Positions 9,105 through 16,982 of a stretch of DNA of 35,693 nt are shown one piece after another. Numbering within the stretch: the stretch's first letter is position 1; each line of letters begins with the position of its first letter. The stretch comes from Bacteroidales bacterium (GTDB taxonomy: Bacteria > Bacteroidota > Bacteroidia > Bacteroidales > UBA932): the NCBI GenBank assembly GCA_017552475.1, contig JAFZPY010000071.1:1-35693 (forward strand), read 5' to 3'. The position numbers and the translations under genes are program-made. The notes beneath the pieces were generated by a model. That model was not told the DNA's origin and searched no databases. It saw nothing but the letters and a program-made list of their open reading frames with translations.

Positions 9105-12100
9105 TCAGTATTGTACTATCAATGCGGTTTTAGGCGGGACGACCGTTTCAGGTCCGACGGTCAGGGTCTCACCGGTGACGATGTCTACACCTTCGGACAG
9201 GCCGTAATTTATCTCATAATAAGTGTCCCAGGGTATTTTCTTGTCTTCAAGCGAATTGTTGACGAATACAAATATAACTGATTCTTCCGAATGACGGAAA
9301 TATGCATAGGTATTATCACGTGTCATGTAATGGAGCGTCCCTCCCTCCTGCACTGTACGACAGCCTTTCCGCCACTGGAAAAGCTTTCTCGCATAATCAT
9401 GCAGTTCAGCGGCCGAACCGTAATCAGCCACGTCGGTCCTGCCTCCTGCAATACGCCCCTCTTCAGAGAAAAGGTCTATGCTGTCTCCGGGCCAGCCACC
9501 TGGGAAATCAATGCGTTTGGAGCCGTCGGACCACTCCGAAGGGTGAGCGCAGAACATCATCTCATCTCCGTAATATAGCTGAGGAATGCCACGGAGGGTG
9601 GCGAGCATCGCAAGTGCAAGCTTGACCCTCCGCGGGTCTCGTCCGAGCACGTCGCCCGTTCGCGGATGATCATGATTGGCAAAAAAAGTCATTATATTAT
9701 TCACGTCAGCATAGGCGAAGTCATGAGCCAGCGAACCGTAGACACGCGACATACCTTCGCCCCAGCCGGGGGTGTCCTCGGTGAGGGCAGTCATAACAGC
9801 TTCCCGCAGGGGGAAGTCCATGATCGAAGGAAGATTGGAATCAAAACCGTCGTGGTTGCTGGCCCCGTGCTGCCAATAGGCAAGCTGGGGGACACTTGTG
9901 TCCCAGCACTCGCCGACTATGTTCATGCCCGGATACTCATCGGTCACCGCCTTACACCACCGGCTCATGGGGCCGGGTTCGTTGTAGGGATATGTGTCCA
10001 CGCGCAGGCCGTCAAGTCCGGCGTATTCAATCCACCAGATGGCCCACTGCTGGAAATACTTGAGTACATAGGGATTGTCAAGGTTCATGTCGGGCATGCT
10101 GGGGACGAACCATCCGCTTTCCTGCAGGTTGCGGTCATAAGAGGATGCATAAGGATCCATGTAGGAGGAAAAAACAACATTGGTCCCCGTATACTCATCA
10201 AATTTATGATACCAGTCATCAAAAGGAGCGTCCTTCATCCACCAGTGAGCCGTGCCGCAGTGGTTGGTGACGATGTCCATTATGACTTTGAGTCCCCTGG
10301 CGTGGCACTCGTCGACGAATGTCCTATATAGCGCATTATCACCGAAGCGCGGATCGATGTGATAATAATCGCCACAGGCGTAACCGTGATAGGAGCCCTC
10401 GGCTTCATTGTCAAGAAGAAGCGGAGTGCTCCATATAGCGGTTGCGCCAAGATCGGCGATGTAGTCGAGATGGTCGATGATGCCCTGAAGGTCACCGCCA
10501 TGACGGCCGGAATGGGCGCTGCGGTCGGATTTCTCGGCCATGGCCGGGACGCTCCACCGGACGGCAGAGCCGTCGTCATAGGGGCGTCCCGCGAGCGTGG
10601 AGAATCCGTCGTCGTTGGACGGATCACCGTTGGCGAAGCGGTCGGGCATGATGAGATAGACCATATCTGCTCGTGTGAAACTCTCCCTGGCTGCAGAGCC
10701 GGGCTCACGACCGCGAATGATATACGGATGCCTGATACGCTCCGAACCCGTGTCGAATATGAGGTCGTATGTACCAGCCTTGGCATTGGCTGCAATCGAT
10801 ACATCCACGAAAATGAAATCCGGATGGTCAGCTTTATGGACAGACTTGACTTTAATCCCGGGAGCACCTTCAATACTAACTGAAGCACAGGATATGTCTT
10901 TGCCCTGTACGAGAAGCTGCAGGTCGGTCTTCATGCCGGTCCACCAGGAAAGCGGTTCGACGCGGAGGGTATTGGACTCGTACCTGTATCCCCATGGCTC
11001 GATAGCGGTGCCATCCGGAAGGTCAAGGGCAGCACCAGTGAGATTGACTACAACTTGTACTTTATTGCCGTAGGCTGAGCGAGTGAAGGCAAGTACACCT
11101 TCCGGATAACCGTCAAGCCAGACTATCTCTCCCCCGCGTTCTCCAGCGAGGAGGGCCGGATTGGAATGTCGGAAGGCTATTAGGTCCTTGAAGAAGGCTG
11201 TGTACGAATTGGCGGTCCAGTCTGTGACGGGATCTTTTTCAAAAAACTCCAGACGACGGTCCAGGCCAATTTCCTGACCGGTGTAGACCAGCGGCTGTCC
11301 CTGAGGGAGAGTGAAGCAGAGCACCGCGAACGCCCTGGCGGCATCGCCCATGCGTTCGAACTCGGTGCCGGCCCAGCTATTCTCATCATGGTTGGAAGTG
11401 AACATCAGCCGGAAAGCCTCACGGGGGAAACGTTCCGCATCACGGGATATATAATCCCTGAGGCTGTCCGGGGTTTTGCGTCCCTGGGCGATATCGTTCA
11501 TTATATGATGGAGTTCCCAAGCATAGTTTGCATCAAAAGTAACCTTTGGATCTGCCAGCTCCGCCTTTTCAGCCTCAGCGAGGAAATATGCATCGGGATA
11601 GTCGGACTTAAGCTGCGGAAGTATTCCGTACCAGAATGCAGCAGGCATCTCGGCCGCGGCATCGCACCGGAACCCGTCCACGCCCTTGTCGAGCCAGAAT
11701 CTCATGCAGCTGTCCTGTGCAGCCCATACGTCATGATTATCGTAATTGAGACTGCGGGTGTCGGTCCAGTCATATTCGTACGTGGCGTTGCCAAGAGAGT
11801 CGCGTTCATAGAAATCCGCAGGTCGCGTCGTCATCCAGACATGGTCCGGGGCCGTCTGGTTCGCGACCCAGTCCAGGATGACCTTGAAGCCTTCCCTATG
11901 GGCTGAGGCAAGAAGGTCTTCGAAGTCCTGCATGGTGCCGAACTCAGGATTGACCTTGCGATAGTCGGAAATGGCATAATAGGATCCGAGCGAGCCTTTG
12001 CGCTCCACTTCACCTATTTCATACATGGGCATAAGCCAGAGGACATCCACGCCGAGGTCCTTGAGGCGTGGAAGCTGAGCCTCGACGGCCTTGAATGTCC

Positions 12101-12245
12101 CCTCTTCGGAGAACTGGCGTATATTGACCTCATATATGACCGAGCTGTAGGTCCATTCGGGATGCGCAGGACTCTCCTCACGGGAGGCGCAACTCCCGAG
12201 AAATATCGAGACCGCTGCCACGACTATTAGTACTCTTGTCTTCAT
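9105..12245 (-). CDS. Two-headed GH13-GH13 lipoprotein: alpha-amylase fused to SusA-like neopullulanase
   Basis: The product is 1046 residues. Residues 1-19 form a lipoprotein signal (LGSC, Cys19). Residues about 30-430 are a complete GH13 module with Asp195 (GFRCDA), Glu224 (FLAEAE) and Asp287 (NHDEN) as the catalytic triad. Its region I reads DWVANQ (125-130) where a histidine normally ends the motif. From about 433 (SWWTGMK) an N-terminal domain of cyclomaltodextrinase/SusA type begins. It is followed by a second complete GH13 barrel (about 525-970) with DIVTNH (657-662), Asp750 (LRVD), Glu779 (VGEC) and Asp859 (NHDH). The second half looks like SusA (neopullulanase). There is no stop or frameshift between the halves. 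It probably degrades oligosaccharides in the periplasm or at the membrane. Family placement is certain; the activity of each half is inferred. Confidence 0.92.
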   Translation of the reverse strand: MKTRVLIVVAAVSIFLGSCASREESPAHPEWTYSSVIYEVNIRQFSEEGTFKAVEAQLPRLKDLGVDVLWLMPMYEIGEVERKGSLGSYYAISDYRKVNPEFGTMQDFEDLLASAHREGFKVILDWVANQTAPDHVWMTTRPADFYERDSLGNATYEYDWTDTRSLNYDNHDVWAAQDSCMRFWLDKGVDGFRCDAAAEMPAAFWYGILPQLKSDYPDAYFLAEAEKAELADPKVTFDANYAWELHHIMNDIAQGRKTPDSLRDYISRDAERFPREAFRLMFTSNHDENSWAGTEFERMGDAARAFAVLCFTLPQGQPLVYTGQEIGLDRRLEFFEKDPVTDWTANSYTAFFKDLIAFRHSNPALLAGERGGEIVWLDGYPEGVLAFTRSAYGNKVQVVVNLTGAALDLPDGTAIEPWGYRYESNTLRVEPLSWWTGMKTDLQLLVQGKDISCASVSIEGAPGIKVKSVHKADHPDFIFVDVSIAANAKAGTYDLIFDTGSERIRHPYIIRGREPGSAARESFTRADMVYLIMPDRFANGDPSNDDGFSTLAGRPYDDGSAVRWSVPAMAEKSDRSAHSGRHGGDLQGIIDHLDYIADLGATAIWSTPLLLDNEAEGSYHGYACGDYYHIDPRFGDNALYRTFVDECHARGLKVIMDIVTNHCGTAHWWMKDAPFDDWYHKFDEYTGTNVVFSSYMDPYASSYDRNLQESGWFVPSMPDMNLDNPYVLKYFQQWAIWWIEYAGLDGLRVDTYPYNEPGPMSRWCKAVTDEYPGMNIVGECWDTSVPQLAYWQHGASNHDGFDSNLPSIMDFPLREAVMTALTEDTPGWGEGMSRVYGSLAHDFAYADVNNIMTFFANHDHPRTGDVLGRDPRRVKLALAMLATLRGIPQLYYGDEMMFCAHPSEWSDGSKRIDFPGGWPGDSIDLFSEEGRIAGGRTDVADYGSAAELHDYARKLFQWRKGCRTVQEGGTLHYMTRDNTYAYFRHSEESVIFVFVNNSLEDKKIPWDTYYEINYGLSEGVDIVTGETLTVGPETVVPPKTALIVQY

Positions 12246-12262
12246 ATTGTGTTTGTTGTGTG

Positions 12263-14230
12263 TTATTGGAGGAATACGGCTGATGAATTTGCTTCCAGGG
12301 TCAGTTTGCCGTCATTTATCCAGCCGCTGCCGAGAAGGGCTACCGGATTGTCGAGGGTAGCGGAGACGGAGACGGTACGTGCAGAAGAGGCGAGGTTGTG
12401 GATGACAAACATCCTCTCGTCTCCTTCAGTCATGTACCATGCCGCAAACGAATTATCACCGAGGCCGATGACAGGCGTCATCGTGCCGGAAGCAAGTGAA
12501 GGATATGTGTTGCGCAGGCGCGCAAAAGTCTTGTAGACATTGAGGAGCGAGGTGGCATCGGCCTCCTGGGCCTCAACGGACATGTCTGCCGTGAGCATGG
12601 TGTTGTCGACTTTGCCACCCAGTGAGGCACTGGCACATTGCCTGGCGGCACGGTCCCAAAGGACTGGAGTGCGGACGTATTCGTCGCCCCTGTCCTTGGT
12701 GCCCCAGTAGCCGAGTTCCTCGCCCTGGTAGATGAACGGTTTTCCGCCTCCGGTCAGGAGCATTGCGGCGGCCTGCTTTTCGAGGGCTATGTCCCGCCCG
12801 AGGTCGCTGGCCGCACGGTTCTGGTCATGGTTGGTCATGAAGACCGAGGTGATGGCATCGCTGCGCACGGCCTTGTGGTCGTCGATATATCCTGCCACGG
12901 TGGAAGCGAACCCGCTCCCGTTGCGGCCAGTCAAGGCACTCTTGAGCGCGCCCCAATAGCCGAATTCGAAGCAGGAGTTAATGCCCTCATAGTATTTCTT
13001 TTCCTGAGCATGCGAGAGCCAGGCCTCACCAACCATGAAAATGTCTCCTTTCCGTCCGGAGTCGTGCCATGTAGTATTGCATCGGTCGTACCATTGGCGC
13101 AGGAATGCGGGATTGGCTTCTCCGGTATTGTTCTGGTATATCCAGGCCACGGCGTCAAGACGGAATCCGTCCACGCCCATTCCTATCCACTTGTCGGCTG
13201 TGAGTGCAAGAGCCTTGAAAGCCGGCGACCCGGAAGCCGTGGCGTATGGCCCGTAATCAAAATCCGGCATGGATTTATCAAAGCTGGCGAAGTACCATGT
13301 AGTCTGCCCGAGAACTATGTCGGATGCGGTGGTGTTATCCAGCTGGAATGGCTCCCCGAATGTGAGTGTCGAAGTCCCAGGGCGTCCTCCGTACTTGGTA
13401 CCGCCCCCCCAGGTGGAGAGGGAGGTACGCACAAGGAAGCCCCAGTCGGTGTCAATGTCCAATATTCCCTCATAAATCCCGGAAGACGTCTCTGTCAGAC
13501 CATATGTCAGGCCGTTACCATAATATACCCACATGCCGGAGTTGTCATCAGAAGGCATGGGCTCATCCGAGACGACCGTAGCGGTGATAGTCCTCGCACT
13601 CCAGTCAAGCAGGAAGTGAAGCCTGCCGCTGAAGCCTTTCAGGGCATGCCATGCTCCCATTCCGGGAGAGGAGGCACCACCGTAGTTGTGTACAAGTCCG
13701 GCGCTGACATCGTCGTCAGGATTGCTGGAAGTAACATAAAAATCCACGTAAGGACTGTTTCCAGGGGCTTTTGCCTGCTGAAACCACTCGTTATCGCTAC
13801 CGCTGTGATTGAGCACATAGTCCATGTAAACGGCAATGCCCTTGGAATGGGCCTTGGAGATAAGGTTACGGAAATCCTCCTCCGTTCCGAATCTGGGGTT
13901 GAGTGAAGCATAGTCACTCACGTCATACCCATGATAAGACGACGAGGGATGGGCGGGCGAAAGCCAGATGGCAGTCACTCCGAGAGCATCAAGATAGTCC
14001 AACTTGGAAGATATACCGTTGAAATCGCCTATACCATCACCGTCGCTGTCGGCGAACGAGTATATCAGGAGCTGATATGTCAGTCCTGAGCGTTTCTGCC
14101 CGTCAAAAGTCACAGGGGCAGGAGCTATGTTACCGACAACCTGCGGAGAGACCGGTTCTTTCTCTCCGCAGGAAATCACGCCCGTCAAAACGGACAAAAC
14201 AAAAATATTGATACAAAAGGCTCTTTTCAC
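12263..14230 (-). CDS. susG: SusG-like surface alpha-amylase with inserted CBM58-like module
   Basis: The product is 655 residues with a lipoprotein signal (Cys21, followed by GEKE). It is a GH13 alpha-amylase with a DSDGDGIGD calcium loop at 61-69. The catalytic residues Asp359 (GFRLD), Glu402 (VGEA) and Asp469 (NHDQ) each lie exactly 29 positions before the SusG residues 388, 431 and 498. An extra beta-rich, tryptophan- and tyrosine-containing segment at about 185-308 interrupts domain B, where SusG carries its CBM58 starch-binding module. It should be a surface endo-amylase that makes oligosaccharides for SusC/SusD. It overlaps the SusE-like gene by four bases and precedes the GH13-GH13 gene by 17. 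Confidence 0.93.
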   Translation of the reverse strand: MKRAFCINIFVLSVLTGVISCGEKEPVSPQVVGNIAPAPVTFDGQKRSGLTYQLLIYSFADSDGDGIGDFNGISSKLDYLDALGVTAIWLSPAHPSSSYHGYDVSDYASLNPRFGTEEDFRNLISKAHSKGIAVYMDYVLNHSGSDNEWFQQAKAPGNSPYVDFYVTSSNPDDDVSAGLVHNYGGASSPGMGAWHALKGFSGRLHFLLDWSARTITATVVSDEPMPSDDNSGMWVYYGNGLTYGLTETSSGIYEGILDIDTDWGFLVRTSLSTWGGGTKYGGRPGTSTLTFGEPFQLDNTTASDIVLGQTTWYFASFDKSMPDFDYGPYATASGSPAFKALALTADKWIGMGVDGFRLDAVAWIYQNNTGEANPAFLRQWYDRCNTTWHDSGRKGDIFMVGEAWLSHAQEKKYYEGINSCFEFGYWGALKSALTGRNGSGFASTVAGYIDDHKAVRSDAITSVFMTNHDQNRAASDLGRDIALEKQAAAMLLTGGGKPFIYQGEELGYWGTKDRGDEYVRTPVLWDRAARQCASASLGGKVDNTMLTADMSVEAQEADATSLLNVYKTFARLRNTYPSLASGTMTPVIGLGDNSFAAWYMTEGDERMFVIHNLASSARTVSVSATLDNPVALLGSGWINDGKLTLEANSSAVFLQ

Positions 14231-15384
14231 GATACTATCGTATTTATGATTTTCGCCGTACCGGCATCTGGATTGAGTATAAGGTCGTAAACCCCGTCCT
14301 CAGCAATTTTTATATTGTCGCCGCCTGATCCGAGGGAGAATTCAACGCCAAGTTCGTAGGAAGAGACTCCGGATGCATAACCGAAGTTAACGTCCCAGCC
14401 ACCGTCGCGTCGGAATTTGACTTCTTCACCGGCCTTGAGTTCCACGGCTTTAGCGACATGAAGGGTACCGTTGGTGTACATCACCACGTCACCGTCCCAG
14501 CTTATGCTCTGGCTGGAGATGGTTCCGATCAGGCCCCAGGCGCTTGTCTCGGTGTAGTCGGCATAAGGGACCGGAACTACGGAAGCGATAATCCTGGCAG
14601 TACCGGCATCTGGATTGAGTATAAGGTCGTAGACCCCGTCTTCGGCAATTTTTATATTGTCGCCGCCTGATCCGAGGGAGAATTCAACGCCAAGTTCGTA
14701 GGAAGAAACTCCGGATGCATAGCCGAAGTTAACGTCCCAGCCACCGTCGCGTCGGAATTTGACTTCTTCACCGGCCTTGAGTTTCACGGCTTTAGCGACA
14801 TGAAGGGTACCGTTGGTGTACATCACCACGTCACCGTCCCAGCTTATGCTCTGGCTGGAGATGCTGCCGGTGAGGCCCCAGGCGCTTGTCTCAGTATAAC
14901 TCTGATAAGGGTCTCCGGCCGGAAGTACAATTTCATAGTCGGCAATGGAAATCCTGCTTTCGGAATCTACATAGCCGTTGACTCCATTGTCTTTGGAGAT
15001 GTCCTGCATGGTGGAGCGGACGGCAATCTCAATGGATACCCTGGTGTTTTCCTCATAGCCGAGTGCGATGAGGGCCTTGGAGAGAGTCTCAACGGTCACG
15101 GAGAGGACGCCGTCCTTGTCGGATGAAGAGAGGACCGTGCTGACGGGTGTGCCTTCGACGGAAATGAGGGCTAGAGTGTGGTTTGGCGAGAGCTTTTCAT
15201 TGAAGCCCATGTTGAACGCTCCGGCGGTATAGTTTGCCGAAACTGCATCGCCGGTCACATTGTAGGACACAAGGGTCGGTGCCGTGGCCGCCGAGGCATC
15301 GAAGGTCGCCTTTTCGTCCTTGTCGCAGGATGCGGCAGCAATAAGCACAAGACCTGCGGATATTATTGATAGTATTCTTTTCAT
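14227..15384 (-). CDS. susE: SusE-like starch-binding lipoprotein with duplicated C-terminal module
   Basis: The product is 385 residues, almost the same length as SusE (387). The lipoprotein signal ends AAASC (Cys20), followed by DKDE, an acidic stretch typical of surface-exported Bacteroidota lipoproteins. Residues about 25-155 form a SusE-type N-terminal domain. Two almost identical modules of about 105 residues follow (about 163-267 and 277-381). Each has ETSAWGL, SWDGDVVMYTN and RRDGGWDVNFGYASG blocks, whose tryptophans and tyrosines are candidate glucan-binding residues. Authentic SusE has two diverged binding domains, so near-identity here indicates a recent copy. It is not enzymatic and should tether starch at the cell surface. 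Confidence 0.9.
   Translation of the reverse strand: MKRILSIISAGLVLIAAASCDKDEKATFDASAATAPTLVSYNVTGDAVSANYTAGAFNMGFNEKLSPNHTLALISVEGTPVSTVLSSSDKDGVLSVTVETLSKALIALGYEENTRVSIEIAVRSTMQDISKDNGVNGYVDSESRISIADYEIVLPAGDPYQSYTETSAWGLTGSISSQSISWDGDVVMYTNGTLHVAKAVKLKAGEEVKFRRDGGWDVNFGYASGVSSYELGVEFSLGSGGDNIKIAEDGVYDLILNPDAGTARIIASVVPVPYADYTETSAWGLIGTISSQSISWDGDVVMYTNGTLHVAKAVELKAGEEVKFRRDGGWDVNFGYASGVSSYELGVEFSLGSGGDNIKIAEDGVYDLILNPDAGTAKIINTIVS
14259..14863 (-). repeat. Tandem 342-base duplication inside the SusE-like gene
   Basis: Positions 14259-14521 and 14601-14863 are a direct repeat with a period of 342 bases (114 codons). By eye I count 6 differences over 263 bases. Five are silent and one swaps Lys for Glu (AVKLKAG against AVELKAG). 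Similarity continues more weakly on both sides. Confidence 0.95.
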
Positions 15385-15396
15385 GATGGCTGTCTG

Positions 15397-16968
15397 TTAA
15401 TTGGTATAACCTTCGTTCTGGGTGAGCTTGCTGTTGGCAAGGCGGTCGGAGTCCGGAATGGGGAAGAGGTTCCTGTAGGAATCCACAGCCCTGCCGGCTT
15501 TGGTGTCACCCTTCCATGACCAAAGATAGTCGGCGGTGGTGAAAAGGCCGAACCGGATGAGGTCGCTGCGTCTCCAGCCTTCCATGTAGAGTTCACGGCC
15601 GCGTTCGTCTATAATCTCGCTGAGTGAGAGTGAGGATACTCCGGAGAGACCGGCGCGGGCGCGCACCTGGTTGAAGGCGCCAAGTCCGTCGATGGAAGCG
15701 CCCCGGGCCTGGCATTCAGCAGCCATGAGAAGGACGTCGGCATAGCGCATCATGGGGAAGTCAGTGTCCACGAAGCCGAGCTCCTTGCCGGGAGTACCGT
15801 CGCTCTTCATGTTGCGGAACTTCATGAAAGCATATCCGTGGGTGAATTCGCCGATGTCGTCTATTTCTTTCTGCTGGTCGGTAGAGTTGGTATTGTCCCA
15901 GAAGAGACGACGTGCATCAGCGCCGGAGAACTTGTCATAGAACTCAGGAGTGGTGCGGAGGCCGCCCCAGCCGGAGGAGATACCGAAGGCTGCGGGATCC
16001 ATTGAACCGCCCACAGCAGCAAAGATAAGATAATTTGTGACGCCGTAGCTGGTGGTGTTGACACCATCCTGTCCGATTCCGAAGATAATCTCATCGGTGC
16101 AGGTGTCGTTGTCAGCGAGGAAGAGGTCCTGATATGCTGAATAGATAGAGCCGTTGGGAGTGGTGTGCAGGCTATAGCCGTCTGCCATGAGGTCCCTGAG
16201 GACGGAGGCGCACTCGTTGTACTTGGCAACACCCTTGTAGACCTCGGCATTGAGGTAGAGCTTGGCAAGGATGAAGCGTGCCACGCCCTTGTCAACGCGG
16301 CCGTAGCCGTTGGCACGTGCCTCGGAAATGGCGCTGTTGGAAATTATGTCAAGCAGCTCGCCCTCAAGCCAGTCGAAAAGGTCGCCACGGGAGATCTGGT
16401 CAGGGAACTGGCCCACAACGGCGGTCTCGTCAGCGAAGGGCACGTTGCCGAAATTGTCTATGGCGTGCAGGTAGCTGAGGGCGCGGAGTACGCGGGCTTC
16501 AGCGATGTACTCCTCCTTGTCAGCGAAATCAACGCTGCTGGCCCTTGCCTGGCGGATGAATTCATTGGCTGAGGAAATCTGCATGAACACACGGGAATAG
16601 AACGAGTAGATGAATACGTCGGCGGTAGTCCAGGTCATCCAATGAAGGTCTTTGATGGTCTGGTCGTTCCAGCCGCACACACTCTCGTCCGTGGTGAGGA
16701 CATTGAGGTTGTAAAGACCGCGGACATACTGGGAGGCACCCCCGTCAAGGCCGGAGATGGAAGGGTCGCCGTTGGCTCCCTTGTATCCGGGAGTGGCGTA
16801 TCCGGTGTAGATACCGGCGAGATACTGCGTGAAGGCCTCTTCAGAAACGAGTACCTTGTCGGCGGTATTGGAGTTGGGGTCGATCGGAGTAACGTCCAGA
16901 TCACCCACGCATGCAGTCATTGCAAATGAGACTGCGATGGCACTGAAAATATATTTTACAGATTTCAT
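15397..16968 (-). CDS. susD: SusD/RagB-family starch-binding lipoprotein
   Basis: The product is 523 residues. The lipoprotein signal ends AMTAC (Cys20). It shows the SusD-family plan: an N-terminal TPR-like helical half, and a C-terminal part with FPMMRYADVLLMAAE (about 410-425) and IIDERGRELYMEGWRRSDLI (about 465-485), both typical of the family. It caps the SusC channel on the cell surface and captures oligosaccharides. It lies 14 bases after SusC and 12 before the SusE-like gene. The starch assignment comes from the neighbours, since SusD sequences by themselves do not give the substrate. Confidence 0.96.
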   Translation of the reverse strand: MKSVKYIFSAIAVSFAMTACVGDLDVTPIDPNSNTADKVLVSEEAFTQYLAGIYTGYATPGYKGANGDPSISGLDGGASQYVRGLYNLNVLTTDESVCGWNDQTIKDLHWMTWTTADVFIYSFYSRVFMQISSANEFIRQARASSVDFADKEEYIAEARVLRALSYLHAIDNFGNVPFADETAVVGQFPDQISRGDLFDWLEGELLDIISNSAISEARANGYGRVDKGVARFILAKLYLNAEVYKGVAKYNECASVLRDLMADGYSLHTTPNGSIYSAYQDLFLADNDTCTDEIIFGIGQDGVNTTSYGVTNYLIFAAVGGSMDPAAFGISSGWGGLRTTPEFYDKFSGADARRLFWDNTNSTDQQKEIDDIGEFTHGYAFMKFRNMKSDGTPGKELGFVDTDFPMMRYADVLLMAAECQARGASIDGLGAFNQVRARAGLSGVSSLSLSEIIDERGRELYMEGWRRSDLIRFGLFTTADYLWSWKGDTKAGRAVDSYRNLFPIPDSDRLANSKLTQNEGYTN

Positions 16969-16982
16969 AATCCGGGCATTCT

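Noticed and set aside
12638..13906. 422-codon plus-strand frame
   Set aside because: It is antisense to the SusG-like amylase and has no recognisable domain. It is a shadow of GC-rich coding sequence.
14259..14863. Long direct repeats as a possible CRISPR or mobile element
   Set aside because: There are only two copies, both fully coding and in frame, with a period of 114 codons. This is a protein-domain duplication.
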